DNA of 64,000 bases from Trichoplax adhaerens (Eukaryota > Placozoa > Uniplacotomia > Trichoplacea > Trichoplacidae), in contig NW_002060949.1 of assembly GCF_000150275.1 (NCBI RefSeq), forward strand, positions 1,299,836 through 1,363,835, read 5' to 3'. Of the stretch, positions 1-11,709 are shown in pieces. The notes under the pieces are model-generated. The model was not told the DNA's origin and ran no database searches. It saw only the letters and a list, made by a program, of their open reading frames with translations. The position numbers and the translations under genes are program-made. Numbering within the stretch: the first letter of the stretch is position 1; each line of letters begins with the position of its first letter.

Positions 1-116
1 CGATTCAGGTATTGCTTTGAAATAATAGTATGTAACTCAAAAATTTTGTAGTATAGTTAGCCTTGTTTTTTATACTATTTTGATTGTCTGACGAGTTTAC
101 GCTGTTTTTTTTTTAG

Positions 117-577
117 AAGAGGAAATTGATGTAGTAACAGTAGAAAAACCGAATAAACGAAAGCTAAGTTCCATTGAATTACCTCAGCAGCACAAAGTGA
201 CCGAAGATTTACAAAGCCCTACGAAACGTGCGAAATCTCCGCAAATAAGTACCAAAGGCAAAGAAGCTTGTAGCCCGAAGGGAGGGTTATCCGTAAAGCC
301 GGATATTGATAATGATGTTAAACGTGCAACTCATAATGTTTTAGAGAGGAAGAGACGCAATGATCTGAGGTATAGTTTCCAGACGCTCCGTGATCAAATA
401 CCGGACTTGGAAGATAACGAACGTGCACCGAAAGTTAACATTTTAAAGAAGTCAACAGAGTACATCAAGTTCTTGAAAGAGGAGGAGAGTAAGCTAATCT
501 CGATGAAAGAAACGGAAAGAGAAAGAAGGAAAGCTCTCTTGGCCAAAATCGACATTTTAAAGAGCAAAAGAAATTAG
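117..577 (+). CDS. MYC: MYC-family bHLH-leucine zipper transcription factor, terminal exon (5' part outside window)
   Basis: This is the last coding exon of a Myc ortholog, a nuclear factor that binds E-boxes as a heterodimer with Max. A pyrimidine-rich acceptor ends at AG 115-116. Two bases finish a split codon and 152 residues follow to the TAG at 575-577. The first residues, EEIDVVTVEK, match the conserved acidic EEEIDVV block of Myc. SPTKRAKS resembles the nuclear localisation signal. The basic region THNVLERKRRN (from about 329) has the His-Glu-Arg set that contacts E-box bases. Helix-loop-helix follows with LRDQIPDLEDNERAPKV and ILKKSTEYI, then a zipper containing KLIS. Max and Mad proteins lack the acidic block, so Myc is preferred. 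The transactivation boxes lie upstream of the window. Confidence 0.94.
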
Positions 578-912
578 ACTGATCGTCATGTACTCTGGTT
601 CACTGATATATCGTTGACGATGTTGGTAGCTGAGATAAAAAGATTTTATGCAAAGTATCAATTTGAAAAATTGCCACTACAGTACTGTATGTATGCTTAG
701 TGCTCTTTTAATGTAAAATACCTTGACAAATTTCGAAATTGAGTTGATCGCACTACATAGTTTAGCTGCAGTTACTAATGGAAGGCAATGTACAATTTGT
801 AAAGCCGACACGTAACTGTTTGCTATGAGATTGTTACAGTAATATTATTGAAACAGACCTGTTTTAGGGTATCAACTACACAATTTTATGTAATTTTTTC
901 ATTTCTTTAGCA

Positions 913-918
913 AATAAA
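913..918 (+). terminator. Candidate polyadenylation signal for MYC
   Basis: An AATAAA hexamer lies 336 bases after the MYC stop codon. A second AATAAA is at 1016-1021. Either could set the 3' end; transcript data would be needed to choose. Confidence 0.4.
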
Positions 919-1021
919 GAAGGAAAATTACGCTATTTATTTTCACGGCCTGCTTATTGTATTGCTTTTTGTGCTATCTTCAGTATCAGTACGAAAACGA
1001 AATTTTCCAGCCTGTAATAAA

Positions 1022-4000
1022 ACTGTACGCTCACGATAACTTATTTTTCAATGTACTCTACAGTAACTACTACACTATAGTTAACTACCATATACAATAA
1101 GCCTGATATCAACCCTACTACCAACTTTGTTGATCTTGATGATTATTATAATATAAATGGTTTTAACTCGCTGAAGCTGCGTAGTATCGTTAGTTCGTAG
1201 ACATCATCATGTAGTAACTGTAATAAAATGTACTATTCTACGCGTGAACAATCCAACAAGATTTAAAAGTAATTTTATTAATTTACGTCTCTTTTGATCA
1301 AACGTCTTGACAAATAATCTAAAATCAATCAATTGAAAAAAGGAACAGTACCGACAAACGCTCAAGCAGCACAATACGGAGGGAATCAGAACCTTATTAC
1401 AAAGTTGTAACATTGCATAGTTTACTCATTGCCGAGTCGATCATTAATCTAAAAATTCAATAATGCCATGGATGGTAATGGATCGATTAAAATTTTTAAC
1501 GGTAGCAAATTGACAATCGAAGTATCGATGTCTGACACTGTCTGTACTTTGGCCACCTGCAAATTTGTGATTTTAGTCTGCTTAACAAACACCGCAACAA
1601 TATAGACAATAAAACTTACAGGTAGGTACGTTAAATGAGGATACAAGAATTGTAGTCTATTATTAATTAATTACACTATCGTATCGTACGCGTCATCTCC
1701 ATTGCTATAGTACAGCAGCACTGTAAAGTGGATCATGGAAGATTGGTTATGCTAAAACGACAAGACACCCAGTTGGAGGCTTCTGAGTTATGTACAGTAC
1801 TGTAGATTTTACTATTTGTGGATGCCTTCCAACTTATTTTCATGTTCGTGAAATTTGAGTCTTCTCAAGTTATGTCATGACGATAGTACAAGTAATTTCG
1901 CGTTTCCTTTCAACACATTGTAAAAGGAGAAGATAATACTGTTTACGCTGAAGGTAACGAAAGTAACGTGACGAATGTGGAAAAGATTTTTGATGGATAA
2001 CAGTTCCATCTGTAAGTTGGGTATTTATTTGGCTCACTTACGAAGCTAACTCCTTCTCATCACTATCGATCAAAATGGATGAGAGTCAAAGTAATCATAA
2101 CCGAAAATACGTTAATCCCTTTTCTTTTTCAAGTCATGATGGAAAATTTTCAAAGTTTCCATCGCTCTTGCCATTTTGTTGTTTTGAGCTGTTCAACTTA
2201 CACAGGGACAACATACACTGTATCATACTGAATACTTTTTACTTTCATTGATCTCTTTTTCTCCTTTTTTTAGTCGTCCTAGTATGAAAACCGACATAAT
2301 TTATGCAGCTGCAGGGAATCTTCGATAACCTGCTTAAAGAATTGTCCTGAATTGTACAGTACTGTACTGTTAAAGTCAAAAAGTATCTGCTACGTACTGT
2401 AAATGATCATACGATACTGTATTGATAAACGAGCAGTATGCGACATTATGTATCGTTTGCACGGTGTACAGTACAGCACAGTAGACACCAGATGTGGCGG
2501 TCGATTTTGGCGCGAAAGAAGACAGGCTCTTTTGTTTAGCTTTGGCGAAGGGTGATTGTCTTCACACATCAAACTAATTAACATTCAACTTGGTTTCAAT
2601 ACAATGTCCATTTCTTTGTTTAATGTTCAATACACGTATGTACAATTAAACAATGATTGCAAAACGCTTGCAGGCACATTTGTTAGAAAATGTTTTGCCC
2701 AAATCTCTTATCTAGATAAAAGCAGCTTAAAGTACGTCCTGAAAAGAACAATACTACCAACAAATTGTTGTTTAGAACACAAATTTGCTGCATCCAGTTA
2801 CTGCAGTCTACTACTGTGCTTCATTCAAAGGCTGTCCTACCAATAAGCTACAGTATACTGTATCACTAGCATCATGAGGAGGAAAAAGATGCGACATACC
2901 GTACTGTACAGTACAGTACTACAGTATCTTGTACTGTACAGTATTTTAGGCCGTACGGTACAGTACTGTACTGTACAGTACAAAACCTGACTAAACCAAA
3001 TTGCACTTACAGTGTACAGTACGGTACTGTACTGTACAATATAAAAACAAAGGGTAAACACAATTTAACGATTTTTAATCAAACGAGCTTTGGGTAGACT
3101 GTAAATTTTAAAAATTCAAATTTGAAGAAATATTATTATTAAGTGTAAGATAGTTTAGACAAGTTTCAGACAATTCTTTAAAACACGTCCAATTCTATCG
3201 TAAATATTAGAGATCTGTATGTGCCGGACTGAACGAGGTCGGGGACTACTCCAAAAACAAGATGAGAGTATAAATTACCGTCGTCTGCGATTCCTCATCC
3301 AATTTATTTATTTATTATTCTTATTCCCTATTATTCTTTTTTATTATTATCTTTTTTTTGTGAGTGATTCCTGTGACTCATGAAAAGAAAAGAAAGAGAT
3401 GGACAGCATGTACACTCATTTGTAGAAATAGAGATTCGTTATTACTGTACAGTGTACAGTATAATTCTATACCAGAACGATCCTCGATCAGACAGTCTTC
3501 CCAATCAGGCATACCAGACTATAGAACACTCAGTACAGTACGGGTAGTACTATAATATGGGTTTCATACAATCATGTATGGGATAAATTAGAAATTCCTC
3601 GTACTAGCAGAAATATACTGTTTACATGATATATACTCGTATGGCATACATATACGTTATACATAGAGATACGAGTATATATTTATATTATATAGCTAAT
3701 AAGCTTGATTACTAATCGAATAGTAAGAGCTCAGAAGCTAGTCTATAGATAGGAATTGAGAAAAATTAATATATATATAAATAAATACCATGGATATACA
3801 TACATAAGTGAAACTCCATATGTCGTCATGTCGATGCTATTAATTAGTTTTCCCCAAGAATGATATAATATTATTACCCCTAATGATAATGAATTTTTTG
3901 AGATTCAGCTTGTACAATAGCTTTCGGTTTAATTGATTGATTTTATCGATAATTTATCCAGAGTACAGTAGCAGTAGAGATCGATCTTATATCTGCGTAT

Positions 4001-7000
4001 TTTTTTGAATACTGTTGTAATACTTAAATGTGAAATAATTGTCTTATCTTAGTCTATTTTCCTATTTTCGATTATAACATAATACAAGAGAAAGTTTAAT
4101 TTCCTAATTACTTTAATAATTAATTGATCTATTTCCTCGGAAGTCACGTAATGTACTGTGTCAAGTATTATCTAGAAATTGATCCAGCATTCACCAAGTA
4201 CTCTATTTTATCTAGACGTTTATCACAGTATATACGTGTATACGGATACAGTCAATCTCATCGTACTTTTGAAGCTATAGTTATGTCATCGTATTTAGAG
4301 AAAACAAATCACTGCACTATTATCTTCTATAAATCTGGAATCTGTGATTTAACCAAAGACAGTATATCTTATCTGGAAAAATGTTGAAACAAATTTAAAT
4401 CAGTGTTGAATCGTCTATTTAAATAAATCTATTCACCTTTTACCTAATGATTGCTACATTCGAATATCGTAGCTGACGGAAATAATGTTTCTTTTTTAAT
4501 AAGTAATAGTATAGTATGGTATGCATTAACATAATTTATAAGTTATCTTGAAATTATAGTCTACTATAGAATAAAATAAAAACAATAATACTCGCACTCT
4601 AATTCGTAGAGATGTAATTTTAGTCTTTTAGAGTTAATTATCTTAAATGATACTTTATACAGAAATTGCAGTTATCTTTGTTCTTGGTGCTATAAGCCAA
4701 GTAAATTTTCAGTTCTATCTGCTAAATTATGAAACCATTAATACATCCACTAATCATTATCGAATGCTATAAATAACATTTGATAATAATTAATTACTAC
4801 GATATCAAGTATTAGCGATTAATGATGGCTATCTTCTATTCTTGATATAAACGATCATTTTTAAGCAAATACTACGTCCGTCAATACATTCTGAGGTAGT
4901 GATACTGTAGATTATCCAATCATTGAACTAACACTCATTTGCACAAGTTCAAAGTAAAAGTACTCTTTCAATAATTAATTTTCTTAGAGCTTACTAATAT
5001 AAATATATTCACTGTAATTGTTATAGAAATGATAAAAAACATCGTATTATGGTGTTGGTAAATAAGTCACACTGGTTTCGGTATTATACTCGAATATACA
5101 GTTAGTACATAAAAATATAGTAATCAACTTCATCGCTTGGCCTCTTAACGTATACAATTTCCTATCCTACATCACTGTGATATCGGCGAATATAGATCAC
5201 ATTGTCGAAAAAATGATAAAATTTTTAGTAACAGTACGTATTACAAACCTCTTCGCTATTAATAACGTACGGTATATGTTATGGGTAAAATTTCGTCATA
5301 ATTGTTATTGTGAATTTCTTGGCAATTTGTATAACGAGTATCTTAATATAGGTAGCAAGAGCGAACAACATTAAAGTTATTTATAGCAAATATACTGAAC
5401 ATAAGATGCTCATTAACTTAAACGAATCTAATCAAATCTGTGGTTCTACAACGGAATAAACATACTAGTATATTCTAAACTGTTGTGACAGCCAGAGTTA
5501 ATCGAGACTATTATTGTTGCGCTCTAGAAATCATTAATAATTCGTAACTTTGAAATTATTATTTTATTAACTGTTTACTAATATTAACGTTACAAATACA
5601 GATGCTAATCAGCAGTTTTTAGTAATTAATGAGTCTCTAAAAAAAGATTATTTATTAACGTTCACTGTAATGATACTGATTACATTCTTTTTTATGCATA
5701 ATTAGATCTGATAATTTCTGTATTACTGACATTTCGTCCTTACCCTTAGAATTTTAGCTTTATCACAGTAAGATCAATGCTTAAGGTATGTAGTATCAAA
5801 ACACAGTCTATTACTAAACTAACGCCAAATGTTTCGTGACTGGCATATGGAATACAGTACAGCCAGAATTAGTCGTTATAAAATTAGATAAGTAGAAACC
5901 TAGTCTGTTCGTGTCTTACACTCCTGTATACTTATACAATACCTTAAATGGAGTAAGATATTGAGTGAAGTTAAAGTTTCAAATAAAACGTTACTACTCT
6001 ATAGGTTCGATTACAATTTTAGGCGACTACGTATCTAAGGCGCTTATAATATCACTACATACACGTGTATTAGAACAGAAAGGTTCACATTCATGACAAA
6101 CTACAAAATCATTGTTATACCTTTGGGTATTGCAAAAAACTGATATATTCGCCCCAAGAATAGCTCATTTAATAAATGTTGAGAAGATCAATATACCAGC
6201 TAGAAGAAGTAGAAAAATACACGATAGATCTGTAAGAATCTGTTATACAAGTAAGTCCTAGTTCGGGTAGTAAACGCAACGAATACGATATTAACGAATT
6301 CGTATCATCGAAAGTAACCACTCATCAAGTACGCAATAGACTATAGTACATTGTAAAAAGAGAATTTGACAGCTATACCAGTATTTTGGCCTAGCAATGT
6401 CGTGTATAGCTTAATAAACGCAGTAAACAGTGTTGAGGCCCAGTGGTATTTTTATAAATAGGGATAAAATGATCAAAATTAAAAAAACTATTTCATCATT
6501 GATTAATTGTTCTTATCGCTTATATGCTGTAGTGTCATTTGTCTAAGAGAAATTTTGGGTAAGATAGTAATGGTTAAAAGAAAGAATCAATTCGAAATCA
6601 GCTGAAATGAATTTATAGTACGTGTAGAAGGTGATAGAATCTTAAATAGATTAACTGATAGACTTTAAAGTATACAGTACATTTCTCGTTAATAGTTAAG
6701 ATGAACGACCCAGGTAAGACTTAATGTTACCTTAGCCACTGATCGTCTAGTAGATGTTCAGCTCGAGTCATTTAAACTTACAAATGATTATGTAATCTAG
6801 CTGCTATACTTTCGGTCAATTAAAATATCAATAGCTAGCCAATTTAAAAGATGAAGCACTCCCTAGATGGCAGGGTAGAAGTGTTAGCAGCGGATCAGTC
6901 TAATATAACTGATAGGTTCTGCTTGGCATTTAACTAAAAACGAACTATTATATCATGTTAACTCTGAATTAAATGTTTACAATTATATTAACGACAACTT

Positions 7001-7444
7001 TATATTAGAATCATTAAATACTTTTAATATTTCTGAAAAACAACGTGACAATGTGAAATACAGACTTAAATTTAAACACCGTCTGACGAATTATTTCTAG
7101 ATTAGAACAGAAACTCATAAGGTAGTTGCATGTCGCAGCGGAAGCTCTCATTACTTCTGATCCACTATGTTTATGTACAGTATACAGTAATTTAACAATG
7201 CAGTACTTGCGTACAAAACTGTACTACTTTGTTCTCTCATCAAATACTGTAAACCAGCAAGAAATTACAACTTGAAATAGTACCAAACGATAATACATCA
7301 ATGAGAATATGATATTATTACAATTATTTACGAACAATACATAAGATCAAAAGGATAAAATAGTAGAAGTCAGCTGAATAGCTAACTGATTCTAGGTTCT
7401 ATAACATTGATAACACCTCGCTAACTAATACCAATAATTACTAC
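1022..7444. other. Convergent spacer between MYC and PSMB2, no recognised gene
   Basis: The 3' ends of MYC and PSMB2 face each other across this AT-rich stretch. Open frames here are short and show no family motifs or plausible splice-linked exons. A GTACW cluster lies at 2900-3039. Isolated TACAGTA or ACTGTAC words are scattered through it, for example near 1793 and 2354. Confidence 0.6.
2900..3039. repeat. (GTACW)n cluster
   Basis: The stretch is built mostly of GTACA and GTACT pentamers, with short interruptions. Because GTAC is its own reverse complement, the array reads the same way on both strands and contains perfect palindromes such as GTACTGTACAGTAC. The open frames that cross it (Tyr-Ser-Thr-Val-Gln rich) are by-products of the repeat. 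Confidence 0.85.
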
Positions 7445-10286
7445 TTAAGATGCTTGTATATCTTGTAAGCTTGTTTCATGAATTCCGTCCTTATCGATAA
7501 ATTTGATATTAAATGATGGCAAGTTTATTATAAATCTTTTTTTCACCTGTAAATGTTTACCATTGATAAGACAAATTAGTGTATCAGATAGCAGGGTGTA
7601 ATTTTAGCGTATTTATAGGCGTAGTATAACTAATACCTCATCAAGACATAAACTTAGAACCTTTAAGGCTTCAGCTTTAGACATTCCTGTATTTTAAACA
7701 CATTATTTTAGTTGTTGAGTAGATACTATAAAGATATAATAAAGTTATGGTATTATCATACCTTTTTTGTAATATCTATCCAAAATACTAAAAGTAAAGT
7801 AAGATCCATAACCATGAGCACCGAAAGGTAACTTTACAAAGAGAGATTTCGTAATAAATTATGTTTAGATCATTCCTTTACAATAGTGCAAATTTGATAG
7901 CAGCTTTTGCCAGCGAATTGAAATTAATTCAGCAAAATAAACCATATTACCTTTTGTAACGATGCTAGGTAATCCAAATAGTATAGCGACGGGCCATCAT
8001 ACTCATCATAACCACCAATTAACATATTTACTGTGTAGGGTGTCTATCATTACGAATATTGTCATTCATTAATTATCATAATTGATAGCACAACTCTTCT
8101 ATTGAAAATTTTGCTAAATAAATTACTGCAAACAATTCTATTCTATGGCAATTGTTGAAAGCCCATCCAGTTTCAATATTACAATTTCTGGTACTCTATT
8201 TTAAATAAGATTTAATGATTTAAAAATTACCGAGCTTCTTAAACTCTGAGCAAGTTGATGGCGCGTATAATTTGCTGCAGCATTGGGCGTCATTGAGTAG
8301 CCTAAATATGTATTCAAATATAATATTAGAAGGTCTATTTGCAAATGATAAACGTGGTAAATTAGTACTGTAGTACAAATGACTACTTAATTTTATCTCT
8401 ATATCAAGAAATTTTCGTAAGACAAACCGTTTTTTATTCTATATAATTCTACATTTTTCGCTACAAACTCAGCAAACTGAACAGAATCACCGGGATCGCC
8501 ACTGCATGCCATCATGACTTTATCGCCAAGCTTGAAAGTCTTGTCATAAGCTACATAGATTGCCATGTAAAGGTGATTAGAAAAAGTTACCGGTTTACTG
8601 ATTACTGGTACGGCAAAATAGCTCAACTATCATCATTAGATCATAATCTCCATTTTCGAATTGATGAGGAATCAGCTAGTGACATTACAGTGATATATTC
8701 TTACTAAATGTGTACAGTATACTATCGGATATTGTAACTCACAGAGGAGATTTCTGAACAACTGCTTTGACATTATACTACAATTACAGTGTGTGTATAG
8801 ACAGTAGAACATTTTACGCGTAAAGTGATTTACGTAGGGTTGAAGATGAAATATTCTGTTGCTGACTGTATCGTAGCAAATCGTTAGATAAGCGATAAAT
8901 AGCAAAATTAATTTATACATCGGATTTTAATTTAGTCCTATTTTGATAATTTATGTATAATACTAACATGTGTTGTTCTACCATTGCATATAATCCGTAT
9001 GTACAGTATGATGATTCTAACTGTTCATTATAAGCACGCCAAATTTTCTCTCTGACAATGTATTAGTAATTCTAAATTTATTCTACTGACTGATACGATA
9101 CTTATAGTAACTGTTCGAACTGGAAGCGGTAACGAGAAGCACATTTTATGATGGCATGATGACATGTCATCTGCTTCAACATAATCCACCACTGCTAGCA
9201 TTGCCTTTTATCGTGCAATTTTAAATCTAATTTTATCAAATAATAAGATTTGGCTGTTTGTAATATTTATAGCTCCGGTATAACTAATGACTTATTGACA
9301 AGAATTAAAATAGCTACAAAAATGATCATTGCATCGTAGGAGCCGTTCGTTTGCAGGTAATAATTATAGCTGCAACAGGATTCAGTAGTTGGAATTCTGC
9401 TAAACGCTTACGTATAGAATAAGGTAAAAGTACAGAAATAGCGTTTCTTGTACTTGAGAGTATTCAAACTGATAGCATAGCGTGCATCTTACTAGCAACA
9501 GTACTGCTCTCTACTATGTAACATGAAACCGTTCAAAGCAATATCCTTGTATTACTACTATTTACGGTACAAGTAACAAGGCAAGAAATTGAGAACTTCT
9601 TCATGATCGTAAGTCACAAAAATGATGGGATTCGTTACTACTTGATTCGATCAACTGATGACCACTGGTTCAGTAGTCATTTTTTTTTCAACAGTATCCA
9701 TGATACATTTCTACTAATTTAAGTTCAGGTTATTGCAATTTGAAAAAAAGAACCGTAGATTGACGACATTGATTTATTTCCAGCATGAAATATGTACTAT
9801 AAAAAAGTTAAAACTCTCTTTACAGAATATGCGCTTGCGACTTTTGTGGATTAAGTCGACCGGACTATCATTGCGTATCAAGCATGCGCCTCCTATGGAT
9901 AGGTTGTAGATATCAGGCTGTTGACTAAAACTAGGCAATAGTAATACAGTAAAAAAGCAGTTTCTCCATTTTAAAATTGTTCATACCGTAGACTACACTA
10001 GGACTGCTATGTTTTAAGTGTATATGATAGACTAAAATCATTGACATCAAAGTTCACTGACATGGTTGACAGTGAATTTTCAGAGAAAATGACAGCGCTT
10101 ATACGAATTCTAATTCGTATTACCACTTTTACATTGTCAATTCAAAGACGGAAAATCTTAAAACTTATTGATATTGCATAGCCATGATTTATTACCTTCA
10201 TTCATGACAACTACACTGCGTCCAGCCGTTGAATCGCTAGCAACAAGAACAAAGTCTTCTCCAGTTAGCCCAATAAGGAACTCCAT
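7445..10286 (-). CDS. PSMB2: Proteasome subunit beta type-2 (20S core beta-4 subunit), complete
   Basis: This is a structural, non-proteolytic beta subunit of the 20S proteasome. Seven exons on the minus strand: 10286-10196, 8550-8428, 8301-8231, 8043-7951, 7831-7762, 7686-7637 and 7546-7445. All introns are GT-AG, phases close throughout, and the product is 199 aa (human 201). It starts [18 protein letters not shown], close to the human MEYLIGIQGPDYVLVASD, with no propeptide and no catalytic Thr1, as expected for this subunit. Other diagnostic blocks are [54 protein letters not shown] and [10 protein letters not shown]. Intron 1 is 1.6 kb; the others are 75-280 bases. The gene is divergent from ARFGAP1, with 1.4 kb between start codons. 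Confidence 0.97.
8551..10195 (-). other. PSMB2 intron 1
   Basis: This 1.6-kb intron separates the first PSMB2 exon from the rest. I see only AT-rich sequence and short chance open frames, and no conserved exon or nested gene. Confidence 0.8.
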
Positions 10287-11709
10287 CTTGGAAGTTAAGA
10301 ACGACGTACAAGCAATACACTGCCGCAAAAGGGATTCAATCACCGTGACTAAGGTCGTTTGTTGCATTGAGCATGAGCAGACCAGGCTCAAGTGCCTAAC
10401 TACGAGCTACTGTACTGTACAGTGTACTGTACTGTACAGTACAGTACTGTCGGGTGAAGCCATCTACAGTACGACTCCTGTAGAGTACGGTACTTAGTAC
10501 GGTGCTGTTGGTACAGTAGAAAAGCTTACAACTGTACAGTACTGTACTGCAGTCTACACTGTAGTACATTAATACAATATTAGGTAAAAGTGGCTCCATT
10601 AACCTCATTTTAATCAATTCAATTAAAAGGCCAAGTTATTCAGTTTTCTATTCGTATAATTTTTATTACATTTTGATTGACTCTCGTCATTTTAGGGCAC
10701 CTTAAAGTACTCTGATTCGAACTGGTTCACACTGTACGTACTGTACGGGAAGAAAGAAAAAAGATTTTACAGTACAGTACTATGCTTACAGTGTACAGTA
10801 CCCTACAGTGGCTCGCAACTACTGTAGACAGTGGATTCTGCTTTTCGCAGACACGATTCATTTCAAGTCCCAGTCTGAAACGTTCTGATCCGTGCCGTCC
10901 GTGACCCGTACCGTCCGTGATCCATACCAGCCGTCAGCCAGTTCAAGAACTTTGTACTGTACGGTAAGTGCCTAACTACTGTACTGTACTGTACTGTACT
11001 GTACTACTGTCGGGTGAAGCTATCTACAGTACCGCTCCCATCGAGTACAGTACTTAGTACGGTACTGTCGGTAGAAAAGCTTACAACTGTACAGTACAGT
11101 ACTGTACAGTACTGTAGTACGGGAAGAAAGAAAAAAGATGTTACAGTACTATGCTTACAGTGTACAGTACCCTACGGTGGCTCACAACTACTGTAGACCG
11201 TGGATTCTGCTTTTCGCAGACACGATTCATTTCCAGTCCCAGTCTGAAGCGTTCTGAGCCGCAACGCTCCGATCCGTGCCGTCCGTGACCCGAACAAGCC
11301 GTCAGCCAGTTCGAGAACTTTGTACTGTACGGTATCATACTGTACTGTATGCAGATGGATGGTTTGACAGTATGGTACTGTACTGTACAGTACCAGCAGT
11401 CAAGGATTATGTCACAAGCTACTGCAACGAAGGGAACCGTAAGTCATCTGTCGCAGACGATCAATTCATTGAATAAAATCGCTCACCATTTTCGGATTTT
11501 TCATTGATTTTGCAATCATTTCATAGTTTCATAATTGTTACTATTGCATTTCCTCATCTACAACCAAGCAAACTCGACAACAAACGAGACTATCTGTTGT
11601 AATTAAGAGAAAGACAGAAGGAGTTGAGACTAGTTCTTGCAGGCCTTTTTAACAGCAACGAACCTATTAGTTTGGTTAAGCAGCAGCAGCCACTTTAGCA
11701 CTATTTTTA
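10287..11709. promoter_or_regulatory. Divergent spacer between PSMB2 and ARFGAP1, likely holding both promoters
   Basis: The two start codons face away from each other across 1.42 kb. Both promoters should lie here, although no TATA or initiator element can be assigned with confidence. Much of the spacer is GTACW repeat plus an X-Y-X-Y tandem duplication (10389-11335). The final 300 bases before the ARFGAP1 ATG are repeat-free. Confidence 0.55.
10389..11335. repeat. Interleaved X-Y-X-Y tandem duplication with GTACW cores
   Basis: Unit X begins with AAGTGCCTAACTAC. It includes the words GTCGGGTGAAGC and GTAGAAAAGCTTACAACTGT, and occurs at about 10389-10566 and 10966-11117. Unit Y includes GGGAAGAAAGAAAAAAGAT and GATTCTGCTTTTCGCAGAC. 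It ends in CAGTTC(A/G)AGAACTTTGTA and occurs at about 10737-10965 and 11118-11335. About 170 bases unique to the first copy lie between X1 and Y1. The order X-Y-X-Y implies one tandem duplication with a later insertion or deletion. Confidence 0.85.

Noticed and set aside
10396-10617. Open frames rich in YSTVQYC-type peptides, here and at 2837-3061, 11014-11196, 22001-22326 and 37391-37642
   Set aside because: They are translations of the (GTACW)n array, appear on both strands at the same place, and have no protein-like composition outside the repeat.
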